A stretch of DNA of 21,298 nucleotides, from the IMG/VR virus record IMGVR_UViG_3300027852_000189, positions 1-21,298 of that record. The stretch is one strand, 5' to 3'. Under the pieces are notes generated by a model. It was not told the origin of the DNA and did no database searches. It was given only the letters and a program-made list of their open reading frames with translations. Shown here piece by piece: positions 1 to 6,696 of this stretch. Positions within the stretch are counted from its first letter, which is position 1; each line of letters starts with the position of its first letter. The position numbers were made by a program, and so were the translations under genes. This stretch comes from a virus.

Positions 1-30
1 CCGCACGCCTGACGCATGAACTGCCCCAGC

Positions 31-107
31 GGTCCCGTAGCTCAACTGGATAGAGCACCTGACTTCTAATCAGGATGTTGGGGGTTCGAGTCCTCCCGGG
101 ATCGCCA
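31..107 (+). tRNA. tRNA-Arg (anticodon TCT), prophage attachment site
   Basis: A complete cloverleaf can be folded. The 7-bp acceptor stem (31-37 with 97-103) has one G-U pair. The anticodon stem 58-62/70-74 encloses loop 63-69 with anticodon TCT at 65-67, which reads AGA (Arg). The T-arm 80-84/92-96 has the loop TTCGAGT. Discriminator G104 is followed by an encoded CCA (105-107). The integrase gene ends 19 bp downstream and reads toward the tRNA, the usual arrangement when a phage integrates into a tRNA 3' end and restores it. The attachment core is therefore probably the T-arm/acceptor 3' part. The second att copy is not in the window. Confidence 0.95.
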
Positions 108-125
108 CTGCCTAAAATTCCACAA

Positions 126-1214
126 CTATTCCAACAGCTTACCGTGTGCATTTGGAAACTTTTCCACATGGTTTCCCATGTTCTGTTCTTGTTCTGCCCC
201 CAGAATCGCGCGTTGGTCGGCCCCTCGGGTGTAGTGCGCGACCTCGGACAAGCTGGCGTGACCGGTCCATGCGGCTGTGCGTTGGGTGCCTGCGTTGATC
301 TCAGCAAGCCCTGCTGCCCGCGCTTTGCGCAGGCCGTGTGCGGTACAATCGTCGGGCAGGCCTGCGGTGCTGGCGGCGGCGCTAAACCATTGTGACAGCC
401 CTTTTACGCTGCGTGGCTTGCCGGTGCGCGTGACGATCCATTGCAGCCGGTCGGTCGGCAGCTCGGCCAACATTGCGGCGTGGTCGCTGCTGATCGGGGC
501 ACACCACGGGGGCAGAGTGCGGATCGGGCAGACGGCTGGCCCGCCGGTTTTTTCCTGCACGAATGTCAGCCAACCCTGCGCATCGACCATTTGCCACCCG
601 AGCCTGACAGCATCCACGCAGCGGGCACCAGTCCAGAAAATCACCTCAAACGCGGTGCGTTCTGGCGTGCCGGTTGCCCAGTGCGTGCGGAATCCGTCGA
701 TCTCGGCGCGGGTCCACTGCCGGTGCGGTTTGACGTCGCCGCGTGGTGCTTTGATGCCAAGCGACGGATCGGTCGAGATCCACCCTTCGGCAACTGCGAA
801 TTTCAGCACGGACCGCCACGCCTTTAGGCGATTGGACGCCGCGCCCGGTGACAGGCTGCGCACGTCGCGGCGCAGGTGATCTGGTCGCAGGTCGCACAGC
901 TTGCCGCGACCGCGTTCGGCGTTGATCCGGTCGATGGTTCGACGCCAGGATTTGCGCGTGCTAGGGGCGAGTGCGCGGTGGTCGTGCGACCCGAGGTAGG
1001 CCGTGCAGGCCGCACCGATAGTGCCGGACGCGTGGCGGCTTTTGGTTGGCGGTGCTGCCTTTTCAGCGGCGACAAACGCCGCCAGAAATCGCGGATCATT
1101 TTCTGGCAGATCGGGCAGCGGGATCAGCGCCCCGCGCACGCGACGGTAGATGTAGCGCTTGCCGTTCTTTTTGGTGACAACTTTTATTCCGGTGATCCGA
1201 ATACCGCGTCGCAT
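126..1214 (-). CDS. int: Tyrosine-recombinase phage integrase
   Basis: This 362-aa site-specific recombinase would integrate the phage at the adjacent tRNA-Arg. The N-terminal 60 residues are basic (arm-type DNA binding), about 65-150 form a SAM-like core-binding domain, and about 165-335 form the catalytic domain. Visible catalytic residues are Arg198 in TGARCVDAV, His293 and Arg296 in HGLR, His319 in TGHAS and the nucleophile Tyr328 in HYTRG. Length is normal for phage integrases. An AGGAAGG ribosome site lies about 9 nt before the ATG at 1214. The start overlaps the end of the upstream 65-aa gene by 31 nt, and int is the last gene of the left operon. No terminator is visible between its stop and the tRNA. 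Confidence 0.96.
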   Translation of the reverse strand: MRRGIRITGIKVVTKKNGKRYIYRRVRGALIPLPDLPENDPRFLAAFVAAEKAAPPTKSRHASGTIGAACTAYLGSHDHRALAPSTRKSWRRTIDRINAERGRGKLCDLRPDHLRRDVRSLSPGAASNRLKAWRSVLKFAVAEGWISTDPSLGIKAPRGDVKPHRQWTRAEIDGFRTHWATGTPERTAFEVIFWTGARCVDAVRLGWQMVDAQGWLTFVQEKTGGPAVCPIRTLPPWCAPISSDHAAMLAELPTDRLQWIVTRTGKPRSVKGLSQWFSAAASTAGLPDDCTAHGLRKARAAGLAEINAGTQRTAAWTGHASLSEVAHYTRGADQRAILGAEQEQNMGNHVEKFPNAHGKLLE

Positions 1215-1381
1215 GTGTTCGACCCTTCCTGTTCGGGCGCTGGTGCGCCGGATTCGGCTGGCAGGATACGGATTGTTCCGTCGCGTGTCACTTCGAGGAC
1301 CGCACGCGGATCGGCAGCGCGGGCAACCTTCATTGCGCGTTCAAGGTCGGTTTGCGTGAATGCGGCGGCGCGGCGGCCCAT
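1184..1381 (-). CDS. Small phage protein of unknown function next to integrase
   Basis: This 65-aa protein has a basic N-terminal half (MGRRAAAFTQTDLERAMK) predicted helical, then a short strand segment (AVLEVTRDGTIRI) and a Pro/Glu-rich tail. Comparable small proteins are common in alphaproteobacterial prophages, but I know no function. The ATG at 1381 was chosen because it overlaps the upstream stop as TAATG. A longer in-frame start at 1423 would run back into the preceding gene. The place directly before int is where an excisionase would be expected, and the helical basic start is compatible with that, but no winged-helix Xis signature can be seen, so this stays a guess. Confidence 0.75.
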   Translation of the reverse strand: MGRRAAAFTQTDLERAMKVARAADPRAVLEVTRDGTIRILPAESGAPAPEQEGSNTCDAVFGSPE

Positions 1382-1599
1382 TATGGCGCCCTCGCTGATA
1401 AATTTTCCTGCGGGCCAATCCACTTCGCGGTGCGGCGGGTTTCCTGCGAAAGATCCATATCTTCCGTTTCGATTAGGCCCCGGTTTTCCAGGTCTGCCAT
1501 GAGGGCCATGATCTCTGCGTTGCGGCCATTACACCCGAAGTTCAGAGTTTCCCCGGATTTCAGGTGTGCGATTATTTGGGCGTCAGTCATGGCGGTCAT
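1381..1599 (-). CDS. Small hypothetical phage protein
   Basis: This 72-aa acidic protein begins MTAMTDAQIIAHLKSGETL and continues with a predicted helix (NAEIMALMADLENRGLIETED). Its layout resembles a small winged-helix-like fold, where the LMADLENRGLIE stretch would be the recognition and wing part, but this is only a fold impression. The ATG at 1599 forms ATGA with the stop of the upstream gene and TAATG with the next gene, so the three small genes are probably translationally coupled. An alternative in-frame start lies upstream at 1626. No known family is recognised. Confidence 0.75.
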   Translation of the reverse strand: MTAMTDAQIIAHLKSGETLNFGCNGRNAEIMALMADLENRGLIETEDMDLSQETRRTAKWIGPQENLSARAP

Positions 1600-1841
1600 T
1601 GGACGCTGTGCCTTTTGTTTGCGCACTCTAGCAGGTATTCGATTGCAGCAACGGACATCGCTTCGAAATCGCGAACGATGTGGTTGGGAAGTTCGCCCTC
1701 TTCTGCCATTCTCCGCACGTGGTCGAGCGTTTCAAGCCCGCTCTGGCCTGTTGGACGTTTCAGGCCAACAGCGATTTCTAGCAGCCGAATTGTCAGTTCG
1801 GTGTGATCGATTTCAATCACACTTTTGGATTTACCTGTCAT
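1596..1841 (-). CDS. Small hypothetical phage protein
   Basis: This 81-aa, mostly helical protein starts MTGKSKSVIEIDHTELTIRL and contains LETLDHVRRMAEEGELPNHI. No family is recognised. The ATG at 1841 is preferred because GAGGTG sits 6 nt before it and because it overlaps, as ATGA, the stop of a 14-codon leader peptide ending at 1838. The alternative start at 1859 lies inside that leader. Its stop overlaps the next start (ATGA). The strong spacing and coupling argue that it is expressed, but nothing shows its role. Confidence 0.75.
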   Translation of the reverse strand: MTGKSKSVIEIDHTELTIRLLEIAVGLKRPTGQSGLETLDHVRRMAEEGELPNHIVRDFEAMSVAAIEYLLECANKRHSVQ

Positions 1842-1882
1842 CCCGGCACCTCGTTCCATTCGATCTTGGTCTGCTCAGTCAT
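1838..1882 (-). CDS. 14-codon leader peptide, resembles the N-terminus of Gp37/Gp68 (DUF5131) proteins
   Basis: ATG at 1882 opens the peptide MTEQTKIEWNEVPG, which ends in TGA. The stop overlaps the ATG of the next gene (ATGA at 1841-1838), and the start overlaps the end of the ASCH-like gene. From memory, phage Gp37/Gp68-family (DUF5131) proteins commonly begin with a T-K-I-E-W-T-D type sequence and sit beside exactly this kind of ASCH-like gene. The peptide therefore looks like the leftover start of a deleted Gp37/Gp68 gene, now serving at most as a coupling leader. Chance is possible because it is so short. Confidence 0.45.
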   Translation of the reverse strand: MTEQTKIEWNEVPG

Positions 1883-2549
1883 TGGGGGTCTCCAGTTGGT
1901 CGAGGTCGCGGCGGTGGACCGCGAACGTGATCGCCACGATCCACGGGTTGGCGTCCCATCCGCACCCGCGCTTGGCGTTCAAACTGTCCCAGAGAGTGTG
2001 GAATGCGTCGACGCTGGCGAAGCAGCCTTGGCCGTTGCACGCACTTTCGTTCATCGCCCTGCACGTCTCGCACTCGACGCCCTCTGCAAGGCTGTCAGCA
2101 GCGCTGATGTCTTGCAGCTGCTGCACACGTACGTCGGTGACAACGAGTGTCAGGCGGCTGGCCCAGCGGGGCATAAATAGTGGACTTACATTTCCAGTCG
2201 CGGCGGCCTTAGGGAACCGCCAATCGCCAACGTCTATGTCGCTGGTCAGGTGCGCCTCGGATTCGTCGGCGCGGTAGCGTATCCGCAAATCCCACGCCCC
2301 ATATCCGACAAGTGGACGCCACGTCTCACGCACCCAAAGTTGGTCGCCGGGCGAATAGCGAAATGCTCCGTTTTTTGCTGCCTCGTGAACATTCAGCAGG
2401 CCGCCTTCGGAGCTGTGCCTCCCCCGTTTCACGTAGGCACGGAGATCATCACCAACCGACCAGTTCAAAACCCGCCGCGTCTGGGTCTTTCTGCCGTCGA
2501 GCAAAGCGCGAACCATTGGGCCGCTGAACAGGATTGGCCGGTCAGTCAT
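1875..2549 (-). CDS. ASCH/PUA-like phage protein
   Basis: This 224-aa protein has the recurring phage layout PILFSGPMVRALLDGRKTQT, then YSPGDQLWVRETW, then MPRWASRLTLVV and a closing DANPWIVAITF strand. I take this to be an ASCH/PUA-type nucleic-acid-binding fold; assignment is from pattern only. A Cys-rich insert (CETCRAMNESACNGQGC) near residues 175-195 could bind metal. The ATG at 2549 was chosen: it overlaps the upstream Lar-like stop by 8 nt (ATGACTGA), and protein similarity in memory starts at MTDRPILFS. The 59 residues before it in the open frame belong to another frame's gene. It sits with a methyltransferase and a Lar-like gene, suggesting a role around DNA or RNA modification, not proven. 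Confidence 0.8.
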   Translation of the reverse strand: MTDRPILFSGPMVRALLDGRKTQTRRVLNWSVGDDLRAYVKRGRHSSEGGLLNVHEAAKNGAFRYSPGDQLWVRETWRPLVGYGAWDLRIRYRADESEAHLTSDIDVGDWRFPKAAATGNVSPLFMPRWASRLTLVVTDVRVQQLQDISAADSLAEGVECETCRAMNESACNGQGCFASVDAFHTLWDSLNAKRGCGWDANPWIVAITFAVHRRDLDQLETPND

Positions 2550-2850
2550 GGCTGGCCCCCTGAGTTCGGCGTGGCTGGGTGTTGATGCGCACGGGGCTGG
2601 TTGGGGCGCTCGTGCGCTTGTTCCACGCGGCAACCGCTCCCGTTGCGCCGCCGGGCGCGTCTGGTCCCGTTGCGCCACACTCACACACCGCCATTGATAA
2701 CTCTGCAGTTTCGCCGCAACCGTCACAGGCCTGTTCGGCGATCCCGATCACCACTTGCCAGGGTGACGCACCGCAAAATGGGCACAATGCGGCGTCGGCG
2801 CGTTGTGAATCACTAAGCGCGATTGCGGTGGCAAAATTATTCTCAATCAT
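2542..2850 (-). CDS. Lar-like restriction-alleviation zinc protein
   Basis: This 102-aa protein carries CPFCG at residues 23-27, CDGCG at 42-46, CECGATGP at 56-63 and a closing AAWNKR at 74-79. The order CPFCG, C-x-x-CG, GP, A-x-x-WN-x-R is the signature of the Lar/zinc-ribbon family. The Rac prophage Lar protein relieves type I restriction and stimulates methylation. The tail after residue 80 is Pro/Thr-rich and probably disordered. Its start overlaps the end of the cytosine methyltransferase by 8 nt, so the two are coupled, which fits a shared anti-restriction role. The function is inferred from the family; many Lar-like phage proteins are untested. Confidence 0.8.
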   Translation of the reverse strand: MIENNFATAIALSDSQRADAALCPFCGASPWQVVIGIAEQACDGCGETAELSMAVCECGATGPDAPGGATGAVAAWNKRTSAPTSPVRINTQPRRTQGASHD

Positions 2851-4501
2851 AAATGTTTTCCTTTGGTGTGATCGGTTCCGCCTCGATCCCTGCTTTGGTC
2901 TTTAGCTGCGCACAGTTTGCGTGGACCAAGGCGGCGGCGACCGGTGGGCAGACGGAGTTGCCGCACATGCGGGTCTGGGCGGTTTTGGTCATGGGTTTGC
3001 CGTCATGCCTGCGATCGATGATGTAGTCGTCGGGGAACCCTTGGGCGCGGAATTGTTCGCGCGGGGTCAACATGCGCATGCCTATGTCGGTGATTGCGTA
3101 GGTCTGGCCGTCGATCTCGACGGTGACCAAGCCAAAGGTGTCGCGGGTGCTGAGGGTGTGCAGCGGATCGGTGAGGGTCTGGCCGACACCTTGGCCGTAA
3201 TATTTCTGCAAAAACGCGGCGATCACTGCGCCGTGTTGACCGCCGGCACAAACCGGCGGGTGCGGCGCGGCCAAGTCACGGGCGCTGCGCGAAGCACCGT
3301 GCATGTTCATCAGGTGCGCGGCGACGATCTGCTGTTGCGTGCCGCGTGTGGTCAGGGTGCTGACCGGCGTTGTGGCTGCGCGGCCTGCGTTCGAGGTCAT
3401 GCGCGGCCCGGCGTTGTGTTGGGCGAGAAAGGCGCTGACGGCCATCAGGTGTGCACCGCCTGCGGTGATTGTGTGGGTCGGCTCATTGGCGGCGGAAAAC
3501 GGCTTTCCCGCGTTCCGCATGGTCATCAGGTGAGGCACGACAAGGCCGTGACGATTGGCCGTGGTCATTGTCGTGGCTGGGTTGCTCATTGCGTGTTCGC
3601 GGGTCAGCCCGCCTGAGCCATCGCCGTAATAGCTGACCAAGAACGGTTCCGCTGCCTCGACCACATAGCGCATCACGCCGCGTGCGATCCGGCGCAGGGT
3701 GGCGTCCTTGAGTGGCCGCACCGCCCGCAACCCGTGCTTGGCCATGATTTCCGCGCTGGTGTCGAAAATCGACGGGCACGGCAGCGACCAGTCGATGATG
3801 CTGGCGGCGCTGCGCCACGGCTGCAGCTGGCCGGTGGTCACCGCGTCGCTGTCCGGTTTGGCGTGGGTCGGGGCAGGCCAGACAATCGGCTGGCCGTCGC
3901 AGCGGGCGACGATAAACAGGCGCTTGCGGATTGTCGGCGCACCGTAATCGCAGGCCCGCAGCTGACGCCACTCGACGCGGTAGCCCAAGCGTTTGAGCCG
4001 CGCGACCCAGTTGCGGAACGTCGCGCCGCGTTGGTCTGGGTCGGGTCTGCCTTCGGGCGTCAGGGGGCACCAGTCCTGAAATTCCTCGACGTTTTCCAGC
4101 AAGATCACGGCGGGGCGGACCTTTTCGGCCCAATGGATCACCACCCACGCCAGATCCCGGATATTCGCTGACAGCGGCTTGCCGCCTTTGGCTTTGCTGT
4201 GGTGTTTGCAGTCGGGCGAAAACCACGCGAGGCCGACGCTGCGACCGGCTGGCACCTGTTCGCGGGGGTCAACGGCATAAATCGAGGTTTGCAGGTGCTT
4301 GGCGGTCGGGTGATTGACCGCGTGCATCGATAGGGCCTGCGGGTCGTGGTTGATTGCAATGTCAGGGCTGCGGCCAAGCGCCAGTTCAATGCCCGTGCTG
4401 GCCCCGCCGCCACCTGCAAAACTGTCGATGATCATCGGCGGTGCGGTGGTGATCGCGTGCCGCTGGGGTGTGGTCAGGTCAAGGTGTGGCAGGTCACGCA
4501 T
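2843..4501 (-). CDS. Phage DNA C5-cytosine methyltransferase with repeated middle region
   Basis: This 552-aa enzyme would transfer a methyl group from AdoMet to cytosine C5 in DNA. Motif I is DSFAGGGGAS (26-35). Motif IV is SPDCKHHSKAKGG (95-107) with Cys98 as nucleophile and Asp97 in place of the usual Pro, a variant I associate with phage enzymes. Motif VI is ENVEEF (136-141), motif VIII lies in QLRACDYGAPTIRKRLFIV (180-198), motif IX is LTPREQFRAQGFP (478-490), and motif X is GNSVCPPVAAALV (514-526). Between about 286 and 460 lie five diverged copies of a roughly 35-aa unit, the place of the target-recognition domain. No restriction endonuclease is adjacent, so self-protection against host restriction is likely. 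AGGA precedes the ATG at 4501. Confidence 0.93.
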   Translation of the reverse strand: MRDLPHLDLTTPQRHAITTAPPMIIDSFAGGGGASTGIELALGRSPDIAINHDPQALSMHAVNHPTAKHLQTSIYAVDPREQVPAGRSVGLAWFSPDCKHHSKAKGGKPLSANIRDLAWVVIHWAEKVRPAVILLENVEEFQDWCPLTPEGRPDPDQRGATFRNWVARLKRLGYRVEWRQLRACDYGAPTIRKRLFIVARCDGQPIVWPAPTHAKPDSDAVTTGQLQPWRSAASIIDWSLPCPSIFDTSAEIMAKHGLRAVRPLKDATLRRIARGVMRYVVEAAEPFLVSYYGDGSGGLTREHAMSNPATTMTTANRHGLVVPHLMTMRNAGKPFSAANEPTHTITAGGAHLMAVSAFLAQHNAGPRMTSNAGRAATTPVSTLTTRGTQQQIVAAHLMNMHGASRSARDLAAPHPPVCAGGQHGAVIAAFLQKYYGQGVGQTLTDPLHTLSTRDTFGLVTVEIDGQTYAITDIGMRMLTPREQFRAQGFPDDYIIDRRHDGKPMTKTAQTRMCGNSVCPPVAAALVHANCAQLKTKAGIEAEPITPKENIYD

Positions 4502-4538
4502 GGCTTGGTTCCTTGTGTGGGGCGGCTGGCGTCCATCG

Positions 4539-4561
4539 CTGGACCCGGCGGGCGGGTCCAG
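4539..4561. other. 9-bp perfect hairpin between DUF2303 and methyltransferase genes
   Basis: CTGGACCCG (4539-4547) and CGGGTCCAG (4553-4561) are exact reverse complements around the 5-nt loop GCGGG. The element lies in the 69-bp gap between the DUF2303 stop and the methyltransferase start on the minus strand. No T-run follows on the minus strand (CGATGG), so it is not a classic intrinsic terminator. It could be a pause, processing or Rho-related structure. Confidence 0.6.
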
Positions 4562-4570
4562 AAAGGGGCG

Positions 4571-5554
4571 TCAGGATTCGGGGGTGCCGAACATGAGTGG
4601 CAGGGCGGTGGCGGTTTTCGCGTCTTCACAGGCTTCCTCGAATGACGCCTTGAATGCGCGTTCGGGGTTGTAGATCGACAGGATGAATTTCACCTGACCG
4701 CCACTTTTCCGATACCGGAACCGGACGGCCATGCGGTACAGGGCACCACCCGCGAACACCGGAATGGCAATTATGATCAGGTTCGGAATGTTCAGCGGCC
4801 TGCCGTCCGCGTCCTTGTGTTCATTCAGGAACTGGATTTCAGACTCACCCGTGTCGCGGTTTGTGCTGACCTTCAGGTCGCTGGATTCGAACACCTGAAA
4901 CTGTTTTGACAGTGCCAGAAGCTTGGTAAGCTGACCGAATCGACCCTCGATCTTTTGCGCAGTTTGGATCAGGCGATTTTCCCAGCCGTCGTTCTTGTCA
5001 TCCTCAACGCCGCGCAACATTGCCGGTGTCGGGTCCATGATGTCCTTGGCGTTGGCCTCGATGAATTCGCCGAGGTCGTCCTTTTCCAATGCGACACCGT
5101 CAATGGCTTTCCAGGCCTTCCATTCGTCGGATAGCGGAAAGGCGTAACGGGCACGGTGGTCGCAGTGGGCCGCACCTGGCACGCCTTCGCCTGGTGCGTA
5201 GGTTTCGCCCCCTTCGGCGTGGTAATTGGCGATGCAGGTCAGCGATGGTGCTGTCATGTCGGGGTTTGCGTAGAGCATAGATTCCGGGCTTTTGAACCGG
5301 TTTGACCAGTCAATCAGGCTTTGCAGGTGTTCGAGTTTCGCGGTGCCTTTTCGGCGCAGCGGGCGCAAAAACTGCGCGGCGTGGCCAATTTCGCTGGTCA
5401 GATCTTCGATTCTCCGGCCTTCGGGTACGGTGATCAGAAACGGCCGTTCCGGGTCGAAAGTCTCGGGCAGATCTACGGTTGTGTGCTCGGCCAGTTGTTT
5501 CATTACGTCGCGCATGGTTTCGGCGACATTGCGGTTGGTTGGTTGAGTTTCCAT
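4571..5554 (-). CDS. DUF2303 family protein (YfdQ-like)
   Basis: This 327-aa soluble protein starts METQPTNRNVAETMRDVMKQ. Recognisable family features are the PEGRRIEDL segment, the IDWSNRFKSPESMLYANPD stretch, a central YHAEGG and HCDHRARYAFPLSDEW block, and a C-terminal FRYRKSGGQVKFILSIYNPE. This pattern matches DUF2303, represented by E. coli prophage gene yfdQ. The biochemical function is unknown. Length is normal. The gene sits in the early left operon just after a 140-aa unknown protein, a pairing also frequent in other prophages. The Shine-Dalgarno is weak (AGAAAG). Confidence 0.85.
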   Translation of the reverse strand: METQPTNRNVAETMRDVMKQLAEHTTVDLPETFDPERPFLITVPEGRRIEDLTSEIGHAAQFLRPLRRKGTAKLEHLQSLIDWSNRFKSPESMLYANPDMTAPSLTCIANYHAEGGETYAPGEGVPGAAHCDHRARYAFPLSDEWKAWKAIDGVALEKDDLGEFIEANAKDIMDPTPAMLRGVEDDKNDGWENRLIQTAQKIEGRFGQLTKLLALSKQFQVFESSDLKVSTNRDTGESEIQFLNEHKDADGRPLNIPNLIIIAIPVFAGGALYRMAVRFRYRKSGGQVKFILSIYNPERAFKASFEEACEDAKTATALPLMFGTPES

Positions 5555-5589
5555 CGGGGTGCTTTCTGAATTGAATGTGGGCTTTCAGG

Positions 5590-6012
5590 TTAGTCCGTGT
5601 CCCGGATTTCGCCGGTATCGGGGTCATAGTTGGGGACGTCACGCACGGGGCGATCCATTCGTCGCATCATTGGTGTGCCAAGACTAAATTCGCCGCCGTC
5701 GCCGAGGTGGGCGGCCCCTGTTGCTGGTGGCTCTTTCGGGCGTTTGATTTCGCTTGTTCCGGCAATGATGGTGTCGCCGTTGGGCTTGACCTCAAATTCG
5801 AGTTTGAGGGTAAACGACCCTTTCCCAGCCGTGCCGGGGTGGTTTTCGCGGTGGGCATCAAACGCGGCTTTAAGGTCGTCAAGGTTGTCTTGAACGCTGC
5901 GCGTAAAGTCGCCGCCGTCCAATACTCTGGTGAGTTGGTCAAGCGTGCGCAGCGTGTAAGGGTCGTGAGGCTCTGGTGCATTCACGACCGCCGGGGATTT
6001 TTTGTTGGCCAT
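5590..6012 (-). CDS. Hypothetical early phage protein, DUF2303 partner
   Basis: This 140-aa protein has an N-terminal helical part (PYTLRTLDQLTRVLDGGDF and the following LDDLKAAFDAH), a central beta part (GSFTLKLEFEVKPNGDTII) and a C-terminal acidic tail ending NYDPDTGEIRDTD. I recognise no family name, but proteins with this helix-then-strand layout often precede DUF2303 genes. Two tandem ATGs (6015 and 6012) follow a strong AGGAAGG. The second is chosen for its 7-nt spacing, but the first is possible. It ends 35 bp before the DUF2303 start. Confidence 0.78.
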   Translation of the reverse strand: MANKKSPAVVNAPEPHDPYTLRTLDQLTRVLDGGDFTRSVQDNLDDLKAAFDAHRENHPGTAGKGSFTLKLEFEVKPNGDTIIAGTSEIKRPKEPPATGAAHLGDGGEFSLGTPMMRRMDRPVRDVPNYDPDTGEIRDTD

Positions 6013-6039
6013 CATTGGGCCTTCCTCTTGTGTTTAGGG

Positions 6040-6309
6040 TTATCGTTGCGCCGCTATCCGCCCGCGCCATGCGTCGAATTCGGTGCGGAGTTGGTTGAAC
6101 CGGTCAAGACCCGCGTCGTCTGTGTCGAGGTCGCGGCGGCTGGTGATCTGGCATTGGCCGCGCAGGTATTCGGCGGCGGCGCTTGAGGCAAAGCACAAGC
6201 CGGGGAAGCCGCTGCTGATGGCCGCGAATTTCTGAAACTGCGGATCGTTGCACAGAATGCCAGCGCGTCGCGCGTGGGTGTGGTCTGGCTTTGCGCAGGG
6301 ATTGGCCAT
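6040..6309 (-). CDS. Hypothetical early phage protein
   Basis: This 89-aa protein contains ILCNDPQFQKFAAISSGFPG, then AAEYLRGQCQITSRRDLD, and a final helix with FDAWRGRIA. The pattern (a Cys-Asp-Pro-x-Phe start, an A-x-x-YLR-x-x-C segment, then SR-x-x-LD) is familiar from prophage early regions, but I cannot name the family. AGGAAAGG lies 9 nt before the ATG. It is separated from the next genes by gaps of 21-27 bp with their own ribosome sites. Confidence 0.75.
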   Translation of the reverse strand: MANPCAKPDHTHARRAGILCNDPQFQKFAAISSGFPGLCFASSAAAEYLRGQCQITSRRDLDTDDAGLDRFNQLRTEFDAWRGRIAAQR

Positions 6310-6330
6310 GGTGGTTGCCTTTCCTGTGTT

Positions 6331-6627
6331 TCAAATATGAGGCAGGTGTGCCGGATTGGCGCTTGCCATTTCTTCGAGGAGTGGCATCAGGGCAGCGCCT
6401 GCCGCGCGGTCGATGTCGGTTCCGTCGCGGATCAGGACGCGGGCAGCGCGGCGGCGTGTGCCGGCGTCCAATGAAATATCGGCCATCGCGGCCCGCATGG
6501 CCCGCAGGCGCATGGGCATCATTATGGCGGCGGCTCCATGATTTGTGGGCAGGGCTGTGTCGATCAGCTGGTTGATGCGGGCGATAGCCGCGCAATCTGT
6601 GGCGATGGTGTGGGTGTGCTGGGTCAT
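6331..6627 (-). CDS. Hypothetical early phage protein
   Basis: This 98-aa protein starts MTQHTHTIATDCAAIARINQ and is almost entirely helical and Ala/Arg/Met-rich (MMPMRLRAMRAAMADIS, then GTRRRAARVLIRDGTDIDRA). No family is recognised. AAAGGTG lies about 7 nt before the ATG at 6627. Directly upstream is a terminator-like hairpin, so this gene may be the first of a separately controlled downstream part of the left operon. Confidence 0.7.
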   Translation of the reverse strand: MTQHTHTIATDCAAIARINQLIDTALPTNHGAAAIMMPMRLRAMRAAMADISLDAGTRRRAARVLIRDGTDIDRAAGAALMPLLEEMASANPAHLPHI

Positions 6628-6655
6628 GGTTGCACCTTTGACTGTTTGGAAAAGG

Positions 6656-6686
6656 GACCGGGGCAGAGAGCAGTCATGCCCCGGTC
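6656..6686 (-). terminator. Intra-operon intrinsic terminator or attenuator
   Basis: GACCGGGGCA (6656-6665) and TGCCCCGGTC (6677-6686) form a perfect 10-bp stem with an 11-nt loop. On the minus strand the stem is followed by CCCTTTTCC, a short T-run, as in an intrinsic terminator. It sits in the 69-bp gap (6628-6696) between the 136-aa and 98-aa genes, so it could reduce transcription into the distal genes (DUF2303, methyltransferase, integrase) unless antitermination occurs. Confidence 0.65.
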
Positions 6687-6696
6687 AGTGAACCGG

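Noticed and set aside
2550-2726. N-terminal extension of the ASCH-like gene
   Set aside because: It overlaps the Lar-like gene in another frame and the typical start MTDRPILFS is at 2549.
3483-4226. 247-codon minus-strand frame within the methyltransferase
   Set aside because: Same strand, different frame of a gene with all C5-methyltransferase motifs; the translation is Arg/Pro-rich noise.
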